Assembly (NCBI GenBank): GCA_016744775.1
Contig: JADGDS010000006.1
Location: 171,375 to 235,374 of the forward strand
DNA: 64,000 nt
Reading direction: 5' to 3'
DNA from: Candidatus Marithrix sp.
GTDB lineage: Bacteria > Pseudomonadota > Gammaproteobacteria > Beggiatoales > Beggiatoaceae
A model generated the notes under the pieces. The model made no database searches. It saw only the letters and a program-made list of their open reading frames with translations, and had not been told where the DNA came from. The stretch's first letter is position 1, and every line of letters starts with the position of its first letter. Position numbers and translations under genes: made by a program. Below, in pieces: positions 36,628 through 46,066 of this stretch.

Positions 36628-37953
36628 TTATAAACCAGAATTTGGAAGGAATTCACTTTGACCAGCTCTAAGTGTCATAGTATTAACTATAGCAGGTACT
36701 CCTTTATAATGCTGCCCACAACCTCCAGCTGCTTTCAGTTCAAGAGAATACCATCCTGATCCAAATGACCAATCAGGTAGAAACCATTCTACTTCTGGTG
36801 TTATTGCAACAGCAGTGTTTGGACCACCAGATACTGCTATCTTAGCACCTATGACTTCATTTTCTTGATTATCATATTGATTAATTACATAACTCATACT
36901 TCCAGTTGGATTAAATGGTGGTGTCCATTCTTGAGTACTACCGCTTCCGCATACATCATAACTATGGTGTTTATATTTTGTTGGGAAAGTAACAAATATA
37001 ATACTGTTACCATCACCACCTTGGGCTTCATATTCATAATTAGCTGAATAGTAAGTAGCTGCTAATGCTTTTTCAATCTCTAAAATATTATCACTGCCAT
37101 TCAGATTAAATCTACTACCTAAATCTACACTTGTTTTGACATAAACATCATAGAAAGGATTTGAGATAACTTTATTGAAGTTTCCGTTTTTATCGTAGGA
37201 GGCATCAAGTGCTGTCATAACATAAGAAAAACGTTCATTAAGAACATTAAAAGCTACTTCACCACGTAACTGAACAGTTGAGGGATCATCAGTACGAATC
37301 ATGCAAGTACCAGTAGCACCGTTTGGGCATGAGGCAGCATTTAAACCAAGTAAAGAATTAGGATCAACTACACCACCCATATCAGTATCAAATATCTTAG
37401 CAAGTTCAAATTTACTCATTCCTTGGTGGATAGTTACAGGACCATGTGGTGTTTGTACAGTACCAGTTACACTGTAAGCAGCAATAATTTCAAAATGACC
37501 CATTTCATTATTATCATCTGGTTTTAGATTATGATCAAACATCATAACATTCGCAGGAGATATAGATGCAAATGAATCACCATATGGTAAATTACGTACT
37601 GAATCATCCTCAGATTTTACATAAGCTTGATCATTAACATTCTCAATTCTACCACGCCAAACATCTCCCGGACTTAGATATAAAAGAAAATCTAAAACTT
37701 CAGTTGAGTGTATTTGAGAACGGAAAGCTATACGAGCTTTAACTGCATGAGTTCTGTTGGGATTTGTAACTTTTATATATACTGGGCCATGTTTTTGTCC
37801 AACTCCTTCCACTATATAAAAAGGTGCTAAAAGCACTTGACCAGTGTGATCAGCCGCCACTTCGATTGCACTTGCATTACCACTAAAGGTAATAGCAGAT
37901 ACTAAACTAGCTGCCATTAAAGATGACTGTAGTTTCTTATTTAATTTTTTCAT
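36628..37953 (-). CDS. secreted surface-type protein, 441 aa
   Basis: A protein of unknown function with a clear Sec signal peptide (LMAASLVSAITFSGNASA, cleaved near residue 29). The mature part has beta-rich repeats with many Tyr, Asn, Gly and Pro and no catalytic motif that I recognise; blocks include GQVLLAPFYIVEGVG, AVKARIAFRSQIHSTEVLDF, YLSPGDVWRGRIENVN and MGHFEIIAAYSV. AAGGAG lies 6 nt before the ATG, a strong ribosome site, suggesting high expression. It is a paralogue of the 442-aa protein at 39453-40781. Its C-terminal quarter is repeated at 29714-30063. Confidence 0.78.
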   Translation of the reverse strand: MKKLNKKLQSSLMAASLVSAITFSGNASAIEVAADHTGQVLLAPFYIVEGVGQKHGPVYIKVTNPNRTHAVKARIAFRSQIHSTEVLDFLLYLSPGDVWRGRIENVNDQAYVKSEDDSVRNLPYGDSFASISPANVMMFDHNLKPDDNNEMGHFEIIAAYSVTGTVQTPHGPVTIHQGMSKFELAKIFDTDMGGVVDPNSLLGLNAASCPNGATGTCMIRTDDPSTVQLRGEVAFNVLNERFSYVMTALDASYDKNGNFNKVISNPFYDVYVKTSVDLGSRFNLNGSDNILEIEKALAATYYSANYEYEAQGGDGNSIIFVTFPTKYKHHSYDVCGSGSTQEWTPPFNPTGSMSYVINQYDNQENEVIGAKIAVSGGPNTAVAITPEVEWFLPDWSFGSGWYSLELKAAGGCGQHYKGVPAIVNTMTLRAGQSEFLPNSGL

Positions 37954-38052
37954 TTTTGCTCCTTAATTAGATTTAAGCTATGTCTAAATTAATGCAAAAA
38001 TGTAACCACTTGAAATATATATAAATAAATTACTTAATTAAATTTATCCCCA

Positions 38053-38087
38053 AAAAAAAATAGCCCATCAAAAGATGAGCTATTTTA
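38053..38087 (-). terminator. rho-independent terminator after the 396-aa gene
   Basis: AAAATAGCTCATC and GATGGGCTATTTT on the minus strand with a T-run of eight or more. It ends the 396-aa gene transcript before the 441-aa gene promoter region. Confidence 0.82.
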
Positions 38088-38129
38088 ATATAACTATTCC
38101 TAAAATAGAGCTATAGATAATGTTGGGGC

Positions 38130-39320
38130 TCATTTAGTAAATGTAACAGAACACTTTTTATCCTGATCCATTTTTAAAATAACATAACTTTCAGTTTTTT
38201 CAAAACTGCAATCTTCACCCCAACTATCTAAACTAAAGCCCATATCAGGCACAGCAACTAAAATTGCTTGATTATTTAGTGAATATGTTGCGCTACATAA
38301 TTGTTTAAAATCTTCTGTACGATTACTACAAATAAGTTTTAAATCTTCTTTATTATTACCACAAGTAATATCATTACTAAAATAAGTAATTACTATTCCA
38401 TTATCTGGAGCTGGATCAACTATTAATGTTACTGGTTTTAGCTCAAACAGTGCAGAGCAGGTTTTTGAAGCATCCATTTTTATAATAATGTTATCACCTG
38501 TTTGATCTTTACAGTCACCTTCCCAAGCTTGAAAAACATAACCATCATTAGCTTCTGCTTTTAATGTAAGCTCCGTATCTGCTGGATAATCAGTCGGCGT
38601 ACAGTCATCTGGACAAACTTTTGAATCAGTATTTAGATTATTTGTTATGGTAACTTTACCATTTTCAGAAGAATTAACAGTCAGCTTATTATTGCCTGTT
38701 GCCCAGTCTTTATAAACTGATAGATCTGATATCGTATATGTAAATGAAACAGTTTGAAGTTGGACACCGTTTTGATTAAGATTATTCGCGTTAAAAAATC
38801 CAAAGAACAAACATGAACTGGTATTGATGGATTCTGTATCTCGTTTATGAGCAGCAGTTCTTGAATCCCCCAAAGCCAGCCATCCTGTTGGTAAATTTAC
38901 AACTAATTTGCCTTGATCTAAAAATTCTGATATCTGAGGACTAGCAGGTTTTGTAATATTATTACAAGGCATTTCACCAAAATCTTTAAACATGACCAAT
39001 TGACTAGCCGCTAATGCTTGACCATTAATTCCCATATTCAGCTGTTCTACACCGGGGGGGAGATAAATCAAAAGATATGCACCTTCCCCTCTCATTATTT
39101 TCCAAGATATTGGATTTGTAGAAGTAGCTGCTACATAAGTCAATCTATTGTTCGCTATAGTAATTGGGTTAAAAATATCTGACTCACCATTCCACTTACT
39201 CTGTTCGGGTAGTTCTACACCATCTTTCCATTCTGCTTGCACAGGATTCAATAAGAGCAAACAAAATATAAAGCTAGTCAGTTGAATTGGACTTAGATTT
39301 AAATCATATGAATTTATCAT
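38130..39320 (-). CDS. secreted protein with two or three InlB-like repeats, 396 aa
   Basis: A larger paralogue of the 311-aa secreted protein. Signal peptide-like segment near the start (IQLTSFIFCLLLLNPVQA). Shared middle domain (LIYLPPGVEQLNMGINGQAL; LVMFKDFGEMPC; GWLALGDSRTAAHKR). The C-terminal half holds divergent InlB-type repeats: GYVFQAWEGDCKDQTGDN near 268, and a final FSLDSWGEDCSFEKTE near 360, each with a Trp-Gly/Glu-Asp-Cys core and a second Cys about 20 residues on, which suggests disulfide-closed repeats. It has one more repeat than the 311-aa protein. It lies between two surface-protein genes with its own terminator. Confidence 0.72.
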   Translation of the reverse strand: MINSYDLNLSPIQLTSFIFCLLLLNPVQAEWKDGVELPEQSKWNGESDIFNPITIANNRLTYVAATSTNPISWKIMRGEGAYLLIYLPPGVEQLNMGINGQALAASQLVMFKDFGEMPCNNITKPASPQISEFLDQGKLVVNLPTGWLALGDSRTAAHKRDTESINTSSCLFFGFFNANNLNQNGVQLQTVSFTYTISDLSVYKDWATGNNKLTVNSSENGKVTITNNLNTDSKVCPDDCTPTDYPADTELTLKAEANDGYVFQAWEGDCKDQTGDNIIIKMDASKTCSALFELKPVTLIVDPAPDNGIVITYFSNDITCGNNKEDLKLICSNRTEDFKQLCSATYSLNNQAILVAVPDMGFSLDSWGEDCSFEKTESYVILKMDQDKKCSVTFTK

Positions 39321-39371
39321 AATTAATACTGAATTTTAAATTGCAAATTATTTTTTAATATAAATAACAAC

Positions 39372-39408
39372 AAAAAAAATAGCCCATCTAAAAAGATGGG
39401 CTATTTTT
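39372..39408 (-). terminator. rho-independent terminator after the 442-aa gene
   Basis: AAAATAGCCCATCT and AGATGGGCTATTTT around a short loop, perfect stem, with A and T runs on both sides. On the minus strand it ends the 442-aa gene. Confidence 0.85.
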
Positions 39409-39452
39409 ATCAAGTTTGTTAAGTAAAACTCGTTATATTAATGAGCAACATT

Positions 39453-40781
39453 TTATCGAGGTGAATTTTGGAAAAACTCACTAGAACTATCTCTTAATGT
39501 CATGGTATAAACTATAGCCGGCGCACCAGAGTAAGGACATCCAGTTCTCTCATTCATAACTAAAGAATACCATCCAGATGCAAAATTCCATGCTGGTAAA
39601 AACCATTCTACTTCAGGTGTAATTGCAGTTCCAGCATCTGGTGTTGCAGCTAAATCACCTGATACAGAAGTAGGCGGCTCAACGGTATTTCCAACACCAT
39701 GTTCCTGATTATCAAACTGACTAATCGTATAACCCATACTACCTGTGGCATTAAATGGCGGAGTCCATTCACCTTCGATTTTACCTATTTGACATACATC
39801 AGATCTTAAATGTCTGTATTTTGTAGGGAAAGTTACAAATACAACACTGGCACCATCGCCATTTTGGTAAGTAGCTCCATAGGATTTGGCTGCCAAAGCA
39901 GTCTCAATATCCAAGATATTATCTAGCCCAGCTCCTGGGAAATCACTTCCAATATTGGTACCAAATTTAACTTCCACATCATAGAAAGGATTCGAAATCA
40001 CATTTCCTTGATCATCTGCATCTAAGGCTGTCATTATATAATTATAACGTTCTCCAAGAAGAAGCATAGACACTTCACCACGTAATTGAACACTGCTTGG
40101 CTCATCTGTACGAATCATGCAAGTGCCAGTAGCACCAGCAGGGCAGTCAACATTATTAAGAGCCAGTAGCGAATTTGGTACTGCTGCACTACCTAATGGT
40201 GTATCAAAGATTTTTGCCAAATCAAACTTGCTCATTCCCTGTTTGATGATTACCGGACCATTTGGTGTTTGTACTGTATCTTTTACACTATAAGCACCAA
40301 TAATTTCAAAGTGACCCATTTCATTATTATCATCAGCAGCAAGTGCTACATCAAACATCATAACACTAGCCGGAGTTCCTTCTATAGAAGCAAATGAATC
40401 AGCATTTGGTAAATTACGTATTGAATCATCAGTAGATTTTACATATGCTTGACCATTAACATTAACAATCATACCACGCCAAACATCTCGTGGACTTAAA
40501 TAGAGAATAAAATCCAATACTTCAGTAGAATTAATCTGAGAACGGAAACCAATACGAGCCTTAACCGCATGGTCTGGACTTGTGTTTATTACTCTTATAT
40601 AAGTAGGACCTTGGGGACTTCCCTTCACATCCACTATATAAACTGGAGCTAAAAGCACTTGACCAGTTCCGTCAGCTGCCACTTCTAATGCACTTGCATT
40701 ACCACTAAAGGCAACACCAGATGCTAAACTAGCTGCCATTAAAGACGGCAGTAGTTTCTTTTTCAAGGAAAATTTAGCCAT
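39453..40781 (-). CDS. secreted surface-type protein, 442 aa
   Basis: A paralogue of the 441-aa protein, with the same signal peptide pattern (LMAASLASGVAFSGNASA) and blocks GQVLLAPVYIV, AVKARIGFRSQINSTEVLDF and YLSPRDVWRGMIVNVNGQAY. AAGGAG is well placed before the ATG, so it should be strongly translated. Four or so cysteines are spaced in the C-terminal half. The family is not recognised; a cell-envelope or sheath role is plausible from the export signal, abundance signals and linked glycosyltransferases, but is inference. Confidence 0.78.
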   Translation of the reverse strand: MAKFSLKKKLLPSLMAASLASGVAFSGNASALEVAADGTGQVLLAPVYIVDVKGSPQGPTYIRVINTSPDHAVKARIGFRSQINSTEVLDFILYLSPRDVWRGMIVNVNGQAYVKSTDDSIRNLPNADSFASIEGTPASVMMFDVALAADDNNEMGHFEIIGAYSVKDTVQTPNGPVIIKQGMSKFDLAKIFDTPLGSAAVPNSLLALNNVDCPAGATGTCMIRTDEPSSVQLRGEVSMLLLGERYNYIMTALDADDQGNVISNPFYDVEVKFGTNIGSDFPGAGLDNILDIETALAAKSYGATYQNGDGASVVFVTFPTKYRHLRSDVCQIGKIEGEWTPPFNATGSMGYTISQFDNQEHGVGNTVEPPTSVSGDLAATPDAGTAITPEVEWFLPAWNFASGWYSLVMNERTGCPYSGAPAIVYTMTLRDSSSEFFQNSPR

Positions 40782-41035
40782 AAATTTTCACTCCTTAAAG
40801 GATTATTAATTAAATTACAAATTAAAGTAAAATTATACTCATTAGAATACAAAATTAGTTTATCAAAGATAAGTCTTAAGTGTTATATAAATAATCAACC
40901 TTAATATTGTTTCTATCAATCAGAGATTACTATACAACAGATTAAGATATAATTGCAACAGTTGTTGTTTAAAAAACAACACATCACCTAATATTATATA
41001 TCATAATGCTTAGCATATCAAAAACTGAACTAAAA

Positions 41036-43030
41036 TCAAGTCCAAAATAATCTTTTTAAGATACGATAAGCAGGTTTTTCTGGATAAAAAGCCGCCATAT
41101 CTTGGCTAGCTTGCGTCATTAATGATAAACGACGTTTTTTATTACTAACTAAACTGCTAAGGGCAGTATAACAACTATGGTCAGATGTTGTATCTATCAC
41201 TATACAATTTTTTTGATCAATCGCGAAACTATTAGTGCCTCCAAATTTAGGAACAATTACGGCTACCCCACACGCCATCGCTTCCATTGCGGTTAAACCC
41301 ATTGCTTGAAAATTTGAAAAATCAACAAATATATCAGCTTTATTAAATAATCGTGCCAAGTTTTTTGGCAGACATATACCAAGGTTTTTATATTTAAAAT
41401 CGCGTGGCAAAGCTAGAAACAATGGATCATCATCAGCTGCTCCAAATAAAATTATTTCAACTTTATCGCCATAATTATGTTGAAGTTTACTTAAAACCCG
41501 CATCGTGCGTTCTGCGCCACGCCTACTACTAGATGGACGAATCATCGCACATATTTGCACTGTTGTAATATTGCTACGTTCAGAACGCGATATAAATAAG
41601 TCAGTATTGCAACTTGATCCTATAACCGTACAAGGTTTTTGGATTTGTGTTTCAATTTCTGTCTTATTCCATAAGGTTTTGGTAAAAAGTATTAGATTTG
41701 GAATACCTAAATAAGAAATCCAAGCTTCGCGAAATCCTGCATTAATCCGAAAATAATAAGATGCAAAACGACGGCGTAACCAACTATGTTGCCAAAATAA
41801 CCTATAACGGGTTGCTTTGTCAATATAAAAATAAGGCTCAAAATCTTGAATATAATAGCCTATAATAGGTGGATTAGGCTGTTTTGCTAGTGGCGCAATC
41901 CATTCTACTGAATTATTAGCTGTTGCAATAACCGCATCATATTCCTTGCAAATATCAGGTATTTCAAAATATGCCCCTACATATTTTACAGGAACATCCA
42001 ATTGAGGATAAGACTTTTCAAATTCTACTTGATGGTGTAAGAAGTTTAAAATACAAACATCAATACCCATACGTAACATGGCTCGTGCTTCATCAATGAT
42101 AACATTGCCACCTCCACCTATAAGCCAAATAGGTAACACAAATATGACTCGTTTACCGCGCCAATTGTACTGTGCTTCAGTAATTAAATTCCAGCGTGCT
42201 ATTGAGTGTTTAGCGCGATTACGTATTGTCTTTAACAGGATACTTTGTTGACATTGTTTAACTCCAGCATCAATAAGGGTTTGTCCATGTTTATTTGCTA
42301 AAGCAATTCCGGCTTGTTCTGCGAGTTTTTTACGACGCTCATGTGAATAACTTTTAGATTGAGCATGATAAATATAAACGTCATCTGCAACCACTAATTC
42401 CCAATTGGCTTGACGGGCGCGAATACAGTAATCATTTTCTTCACCATAACCTTGTCCAAAATGTTTTTCGTCAAAATAACCAATATCTTCAATTAGTTGA
42501 CGTTTAATTAATAGACAAAAACCATTTAGGAAAGCTAAACGTGGATATAAACGGGCTGAAAATGTGGTAATCCGTGTTGCCATTTGAGTCACTGTTATGT
42601 CAGTTGGCAAGGGATTTGTTGCCCAATCACCTTTATCTTCTATTTTGGGAATTGATTGCCATGATGCAGTATTACTCAATGGACCAACAATGCCTATCTT
42701 AGTATCTGATTCTGCACAGGTTATTAATCTTTCTAACCAATTAGGAGTAACAATAGTATCACTATTTAAAAGGATAATATATGAGGCTTTTGCAGCTCGC
42801 ATAGCTTGATTGGCTGCTATGGTATAACCGCGTGCTGTTTCATTTCTTAATAAACTAATGAAGTTTTCATTTGCATAGTCGCGTAAATAATCACGAGTTT
42901 CTGTATTACTACCATCATCAACTAAAATTAGTTTATAAGCTGATGTTGTATATTTACCAATTGAATTTAAACAAGCCTTGACATCAGTAAGTGCATTATG
43001 CACACATATAATAATATTAACTGATTGCAT
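41036..43030 (-). CDS. bifunctional glycosyltransferase (GT2 + GT4-like)
   Basis: A 664-aa cytoplasmic protein fusing two transferases. The N-terminal GT2 domain (about 1-260) has NIIICVHNALTDVKACLNSI, LILVDDGSNTETRDYL and the DxD-containing ILLNSDTIVTPNWLE, then the GQGYGEENDYCIRA acceptor block. The C-terminal half (about 285-660) is GT4/GT-B-like: LPIWLIGGGGNVIIDEARAM near 297 and the donor-binding end ADIFVDFSNFQAMGLTAMEA, then MACGVAVIVPKFGGT. Such fusions take part in O-antigen or capsule synthesis. Its ATG overlaps the rsmD stop by one base (TAATG), so it is in the gsp-fabI-rpiA-rsmD transcript. Confidence 0.87.
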   Translation of the reverse strand: MQSVNIIICVHNALTDVKACLNSIGKYTTSAYKLILVDDGSNTETRDYLRDYANENFISLLRNETARGYTIAANQAMRAAKASYIILLNSDTIVTPNWLERLITCAESDTKIGIVGPLSNTASWQSIPKIEDKGDWATNPLPTDITVTQMATRITTFSARLYPRLAFLNGFCLLIKRQLIEDIGYFDEKHFGQGYGEENDYCIRARQANWELVVADDVYIYHAQSKSYSHERRKKLAEQAGIALANKHGQTLIDAGVKQCQQSILLKTIRNRAKHSIARWNLITEAQYNWRGKRVIFVLPIWLIGGGGNVIIDEARAMLRMGIDVCILNFLHHQVEFEKSYPQLDVPVKYVGAYFEIPDICKEYDAVIATANNSVEWIAPLAKQPNPPIIGYYIQDFEPYFYIDKATRYRLFWQHSWLRRRFASYYFRINAGFREAWISYLGIPNLILFTKTLWNKTEIETQIQKPCTVIGSSCNTDLFISRSERSNITTVQICAMIRPSSSRRGAERTMRVLSKLQHNYGDKVEIILFGAADDDPLFLALPRDFKYKNLGICLPKNLARLFNKADIFVDFSNFQAMGLTAMEAMACGVAVIVPKFGGTNSFAIDQKNCIVIDTTSDHSCYTALSSLVSNKKRRLSLMTQASQDMAAFYPEKPAYRILKRLFWT

Positions 43031-43587
43031 TATGTATTATTTATTTTTATTAAATAAGCTGCAACTTGCCCTGCATTTTGCTGACGAATTATTTGCCATG
43101 ATTCAGGTAAGTTGGGTTTGGCAAGACTGGTATCGGTTTCTAAATAGATTAGTGCTTGTTTATTAAGCCATCCACCTTCTTGTAATAATGTACAACAAGG
43201 ATTCAGTAAATCACTCCCATAAGGTGGATCTAAAAAAACAATATCAAAAGTATCAGTTTTTTTCTTAAGGAATTTTATTGCATCATTAGATAGAATTGTG
43301 ACATTGTCAGCAGCAAAACTAGTGATTTGTTGTCTTAAACTTTGAACAATATCCCGTTGTTTTTCTATTAATAATACTTGTTTAGCTCCGCGTGATGCTG
43401 CTTCGATACCTAATGCACCAGAGCCAGCAAATAAATCTAAACAGCGGCTGCCGGGTAAATCCATAGCTAACCAGTTAAATAGGGTTTCACGTATTCTATC
43501 AGGGGTTGGACGTAATCCTATTTTATTAGGAACTTTTAATTTACGCCCACGCCATTGCCCTGCAATAATTCTGACTGTTCCCGTCAA
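43030..43587 (-). CDS. rsmD: 16S rRNA (guanine(966)-N(2))-methyltransferase
   Basis: Methylates G966 of 16S rRNA. The 185-aa product (E. coli 198 aa) shows the family signature: [16 protein letters not shown] at the N-terminus, [17 protein letters not shown] near 24-40, the SAM motif [20 protein letters not shown] near 49-68 and the catalytic VFLDPPYGS near 115. The ATG overlaps the rpiA stop by 4 nt. Confidence 0.96.
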   Translation of the reverse strand: MTGTVRIIAGQWRGRKLKVPNKIGLRPTPDRIRETLFNWLAMDLPGSRCLDLFAGSGALGIEAASRGAKQVLLIEKQRDIVQSLRQQITSFAADNVTILSNDAIKFLKKKTDTFDIVFLDPPYGSDLLNPCCTLLQEGGWLNKQALIYLETDTSLAKPNLPESWQIIRQQNAGQVAAYLIKINNT

Positions 43588-44240
43588 GTGATTTTTTTAA
43601 CTCCTTGATCAGAACCTAATAATAGTATATCGGCAGGGCGAGCGGCAAATAAACCATTAGTAACAACACCTACAATTTGATTTAGTTCTGTTTCCAGTTT
43701 CACTGGTTCCATAATCTGTAAATTATGCACATCTAATATGACATTTCCATTATCAGTAGTAAAACCGTCTCGCCAAATTGGATTACCGCCCATTTTTACG
43801 ATTTGACGTGCCACATAACTACGTGCCATCGGAATCACTTCAACTGGCAATGGAAATTTACCCATTACATCTACTAATTTACTATCATCTGCAATACAAA
43901 CAAATTTTTTGCTAACAGCGGCTACAATTTTCTCACGGGTAAGGGCACCACCACCACCTTTTATAAGGTGTAAATATCGATTAGATTCATCAGCACCATC
44001 AATATAAACTGAGATTTCATCGACACTATTAAGTTCTAATACTGGAATACCATGAGATTTTAATCGTTCTGCGGTGACATTAGAACTTGCAACTGTGCCT
44101 TCGATAGTATGTTTGATACTAGCAAGCGCATCTACAAAGTGATTGGCAGTACTTCCGGTACCAATACCAATAATAGTGTCAGGGACAACATATTCTAAAG
44201 CTGCTTTGGCAACTTGTTGTTTTTTTTCATCTGGTGTCAA
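43584..44240 (-). CDS. rpiA: ribose-5-phosphate isomerase A
   Basis: Interconverts ribose-5-phosphate and ribulose-5-phosphate in the pentose phosphate and Calvin pathways. The 218-aa product (E. coli 219 aa) has [17 protein letters not shown] near 23-39, the active-site [20 protein letters not shown] near 79-98 with the catalytic Asp and Glu, and [11 protein letters not shown]. It lies 11 nt after fabI. Confidence 0.97.
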   Translation of the reverse strand: MTPDEKKQQVAKAALEYVVPDTIIGIGTGSTANHFVDALASIKHTIEGTVASSNVTAERLKSHGIPVLELNSVDEISVYIDGADESNRYLHLIKGGGGALTREKIVAAVSKKFVCIADDSKLVDVMGKFPLPVEVIPMARSYVARQIVKMGGNPIWRDGFTTDNGNVILDVHNLQIMEPVKLETELNQIVGVVTNGLFAARPADILLLGSDQGVKKIT

Positions 44241-44251
44241 ATTATTCTCCT

Positions 44252-45019
44252 TTAAGTAATATTATATCCGCAATCAACATAAGTTATTTCGCCGGTTATT
44301 CCTGACGCTAAATCAGAACATAAAAACGCAGCAGCATTACCAACTTCTTCAATCGTAACATTACGTCTTAATGGTGCTTTTTCTTGAAAAGAATCTAACA
44401 TGCTACGAAAGTTTGCAATTCCTGACGCTGCTAAGGTGCGAATTGGTCCAGCGGAAACTGCATTGACACGAGTTCCTTCTGGTCCTAAGCTATAAGCTAG
44501 ATAACGTACATTGGCTTCTAAACTAGCTTTTGCGACTCCCATAACGTTGTAGTTTGGCATAGCGCGTTCAGCTCCTAAGTAACTTAAGCTTAATAATGCG
44601 CCATTACGCCCTTTCATCATCTCACGCCCTGCCTTCGCTAAGGCTCCAAAACTATATGAACTTATGTCATGAGCAGTTTTAAAACCTTCACGAGTTGCAT
44701 TTTCTAAATAAGCTCCTTCTAATTCTTCGCGAGGCGCAAATGCTACAGAGTGAATGATAATATCTAAGCCATCCCAAGATTTTTTTAATTCTTCAAAAAC
44801 AGCTTCAATTTGTTCATCGCTACTAACATCACAAGGCAATGTGATATTGGAATCACATTCTGCAGCCATTTTGACAACGCGCTTCTGAAGTTTTTCATTT
44901 TGGTAAGTGAAGGCTAATTCTGCACCTTCACGTTGCATAGCTTTTGCTATGCCATAAGCAATTGAACGATTACTTGCTAATCCTACAATTAGCGCACGTT
45001 TTCCTGCTAAAAATCCCAT
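44252..45019 (-). CDS. fabI: enoyl-[acyl-carrier-protein] reductase (NADH)
   Basis: Last reduction step of fatty-acid elongation. The 255-aa short-chain dehydrogenase-type protein has the FabI hallmarks: [20 protein letters not shown] near 6-25 (divergent nucleotide-binding motif), [17 protein letters not shown] near 90, and the catalytic pair Tyr-x6-Lys in [19 protein letters not shown] near 155-173, then [14 protein letters not shown] lies 6 nt before the ATG. It sits between gspJ and rpiA. Confidence 0.96.
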   Translation of the reverse strand: MGFLAGKRALIVGLASNRSIAYGIAKAMQREGAELAFTYQNEKLQKRVVKMAAECDSNITLPCDVSSDEQIEAVFEELKKSWDGLDIIIHSVAFAPREELEGAYLENATREGFKTAHDISSYSFGALAKAGREMMKGRNGALLSLSYLGAERAMPNYNVMGVAKASLEANVRYLAYSLGPEGTRVNAVSAGPIRTLAASGIANFRSMLDSFQEKAPLRRNVTIEEVGNAAAFLCSDLASGITGEITYVDCGYNIT

Positions 45020-45037
45020 GTGAATTTTTCTCCTTGT

Positions 45038-45682
45038 TTAAGGCTTGATAGGTTTTAATTTTGGATGTCTATGTGCCTGAATAATGGCAATAATTTCTAT
45101 AGAATCTGTTGTTGTATCTTCACTTTCTAGGCTGATTCTGACTGCATAAGGTAATGATTGTAATTTTTTGGCTGACCATTCTTTTAACCACTGAGTATCA
45201 TCTTTGAGTTTTTCATCAATATATAAATATTCAAATGAGACATTATAATTTTCAAGGGCAGTTGTGACAGTAGCATATTCTTCTAAACGTTCAGTAGGAT
45301 CGCCAGCGAAAGCCGGAACAATACGAATTTCTAGTCCATTTGTGTCTTCACTTGGCAGTAGTTGCCATGTAGTTAATCCGGGTTTACGCCCCGGGGATAC
45401 GGTGGATACCCAAGAAATCTGTTCTTCATCACCTTCAAAAAATATATAATTTTTATTTTCTTCCACATCTCTATATAAATGTGGATAAGCACCTTGTAAT
45501 GCGCGTTCAATTTGTAGTAATACTAATACTTTCTCAATGCTAGTATCTAAACGATTAGAAGAGCGCGTCCATTCCTTTAATACGATGCTCATACCCATTG
45601 ACAACATTAACATTACCATTGTTGACAATGTCAGTGCAATTAATAATTCTAATAAAGAAAAACCTTTTGCTTTTGTTCTCAC
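45038..45682 (-). CDS. gspJ: type II secretion pseudopilin GspJ
   Basis: Minor pseudopilin of the type II secretion tip complex. The 214-aa prepilin starts MRTKAKG with the processing site before FSLLELLIALTLSTMVMLML, keeping Glu at +5. The rest is the GspJ-type beta domain (WVSTVSPGRKPGLTTWQLLP near 87). The start codon is GTG, 3 nt after gspI. It is the last gsp gene here; fabI follows, and no gspK is present. Confidence 0.88.
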   Translation of the reverse strand: MRTKAKGFSLLELLIALTLSTMVMLMLSMGMSIVLKEWTRSSNRLDTSIEKVLVLLQIERALQGAYPHLYRDVEENKNYIFFEGDEEQISWVSTVSPGRKPGLTTWQLLPSEDTNGLEIRIVPAFAGDPTERLEEYATVTTALENYNVSFEYLYIDEKLKDDTQWLKEWSAKKLQSLPYAVRISLESEDTTTDSIEIIAIIQAHRHPKLKPIKP

Positions 45683-45685
45683 AAT

Positions 45686-46066
45686 TTACTCAGCCTTATC
45701 TTGTATTACAAGGCGTACTGTACTAAGGACTTTCCCAGTCTCTTTATCATATATCAGTACTGGTTCTAATGCTAATCGCATTGGTTTAGTTTGACGCTCT
45801 GGTATTTCTATTTCTTCATCGCTAGTTTCAATTTCTAAATTACTGCTATAGCGTTCAGGTAATTGTGGATATTCAGGATCTTCCAGTAATTGAGCGGCAT
45901 TTATGGCTGAACGTAAAAATACTGTTCGTTCAATACCATCTACGCCTTTAAAAGCTAGACGCTTACTTGCAGCTAATAGATTAAAAAGACTTCCTAAAAC
46001 CATACCAACAATAGCCATTGCAATCAGTACTTCTAAGAGGCTAAATCCCGCCGTTGTCTTCTTCAT
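45686..46066 (-). CDS. gspI: type II secretion pseudopilin GspI
   Basis: A 126-aa minor pseudopilin. A short leader (MKKTTAG) is followed by FSLLEVLIAMAIVGMVLGSL with Glu at +5. The small C-terminal domain includes RTVFLRSAINAAQLLEDPEY. The ATG lies inside the end of gspH, with a 26-nt overlap, giving translational coupling. It is thought to nucleate the GspI-J-K tip. Confidence 0.85.
   Translation of the reverse strand: MKKTTAGFSLLEVLIAMAIVGMVLGSLFNLLAASKRLAFKGVDGIERTVFLRSAINAAQLLEDPEYPQLPERYSSNLEIETSDEEIEIPERQTKPMRLALEPVLIYDKETGKVLSTVRLVIQDKAE

Larger units (their letters stand above)
32222..36977. repeat. segmental duplication, copy B (pairs with 25308-30063)
   Basis: Counterpart of copy A at +6914 nt. 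Here all genes are complete, so this copy represents the original arrangement. The right limit is visible in the sequence: 36978 is the first base that differs from copy A, inside the surface-protein gene. Confidence 0.92.

Noticed and set aside
40782..41035. Small gene between the 442-aa surface protein and the bifunctional glycosyltransferase
   Set aside because: No ORF of useful size or RNA structure was seen in these 254 AT-rich bases; they probably hold only the promoter of the surface-protein gene.
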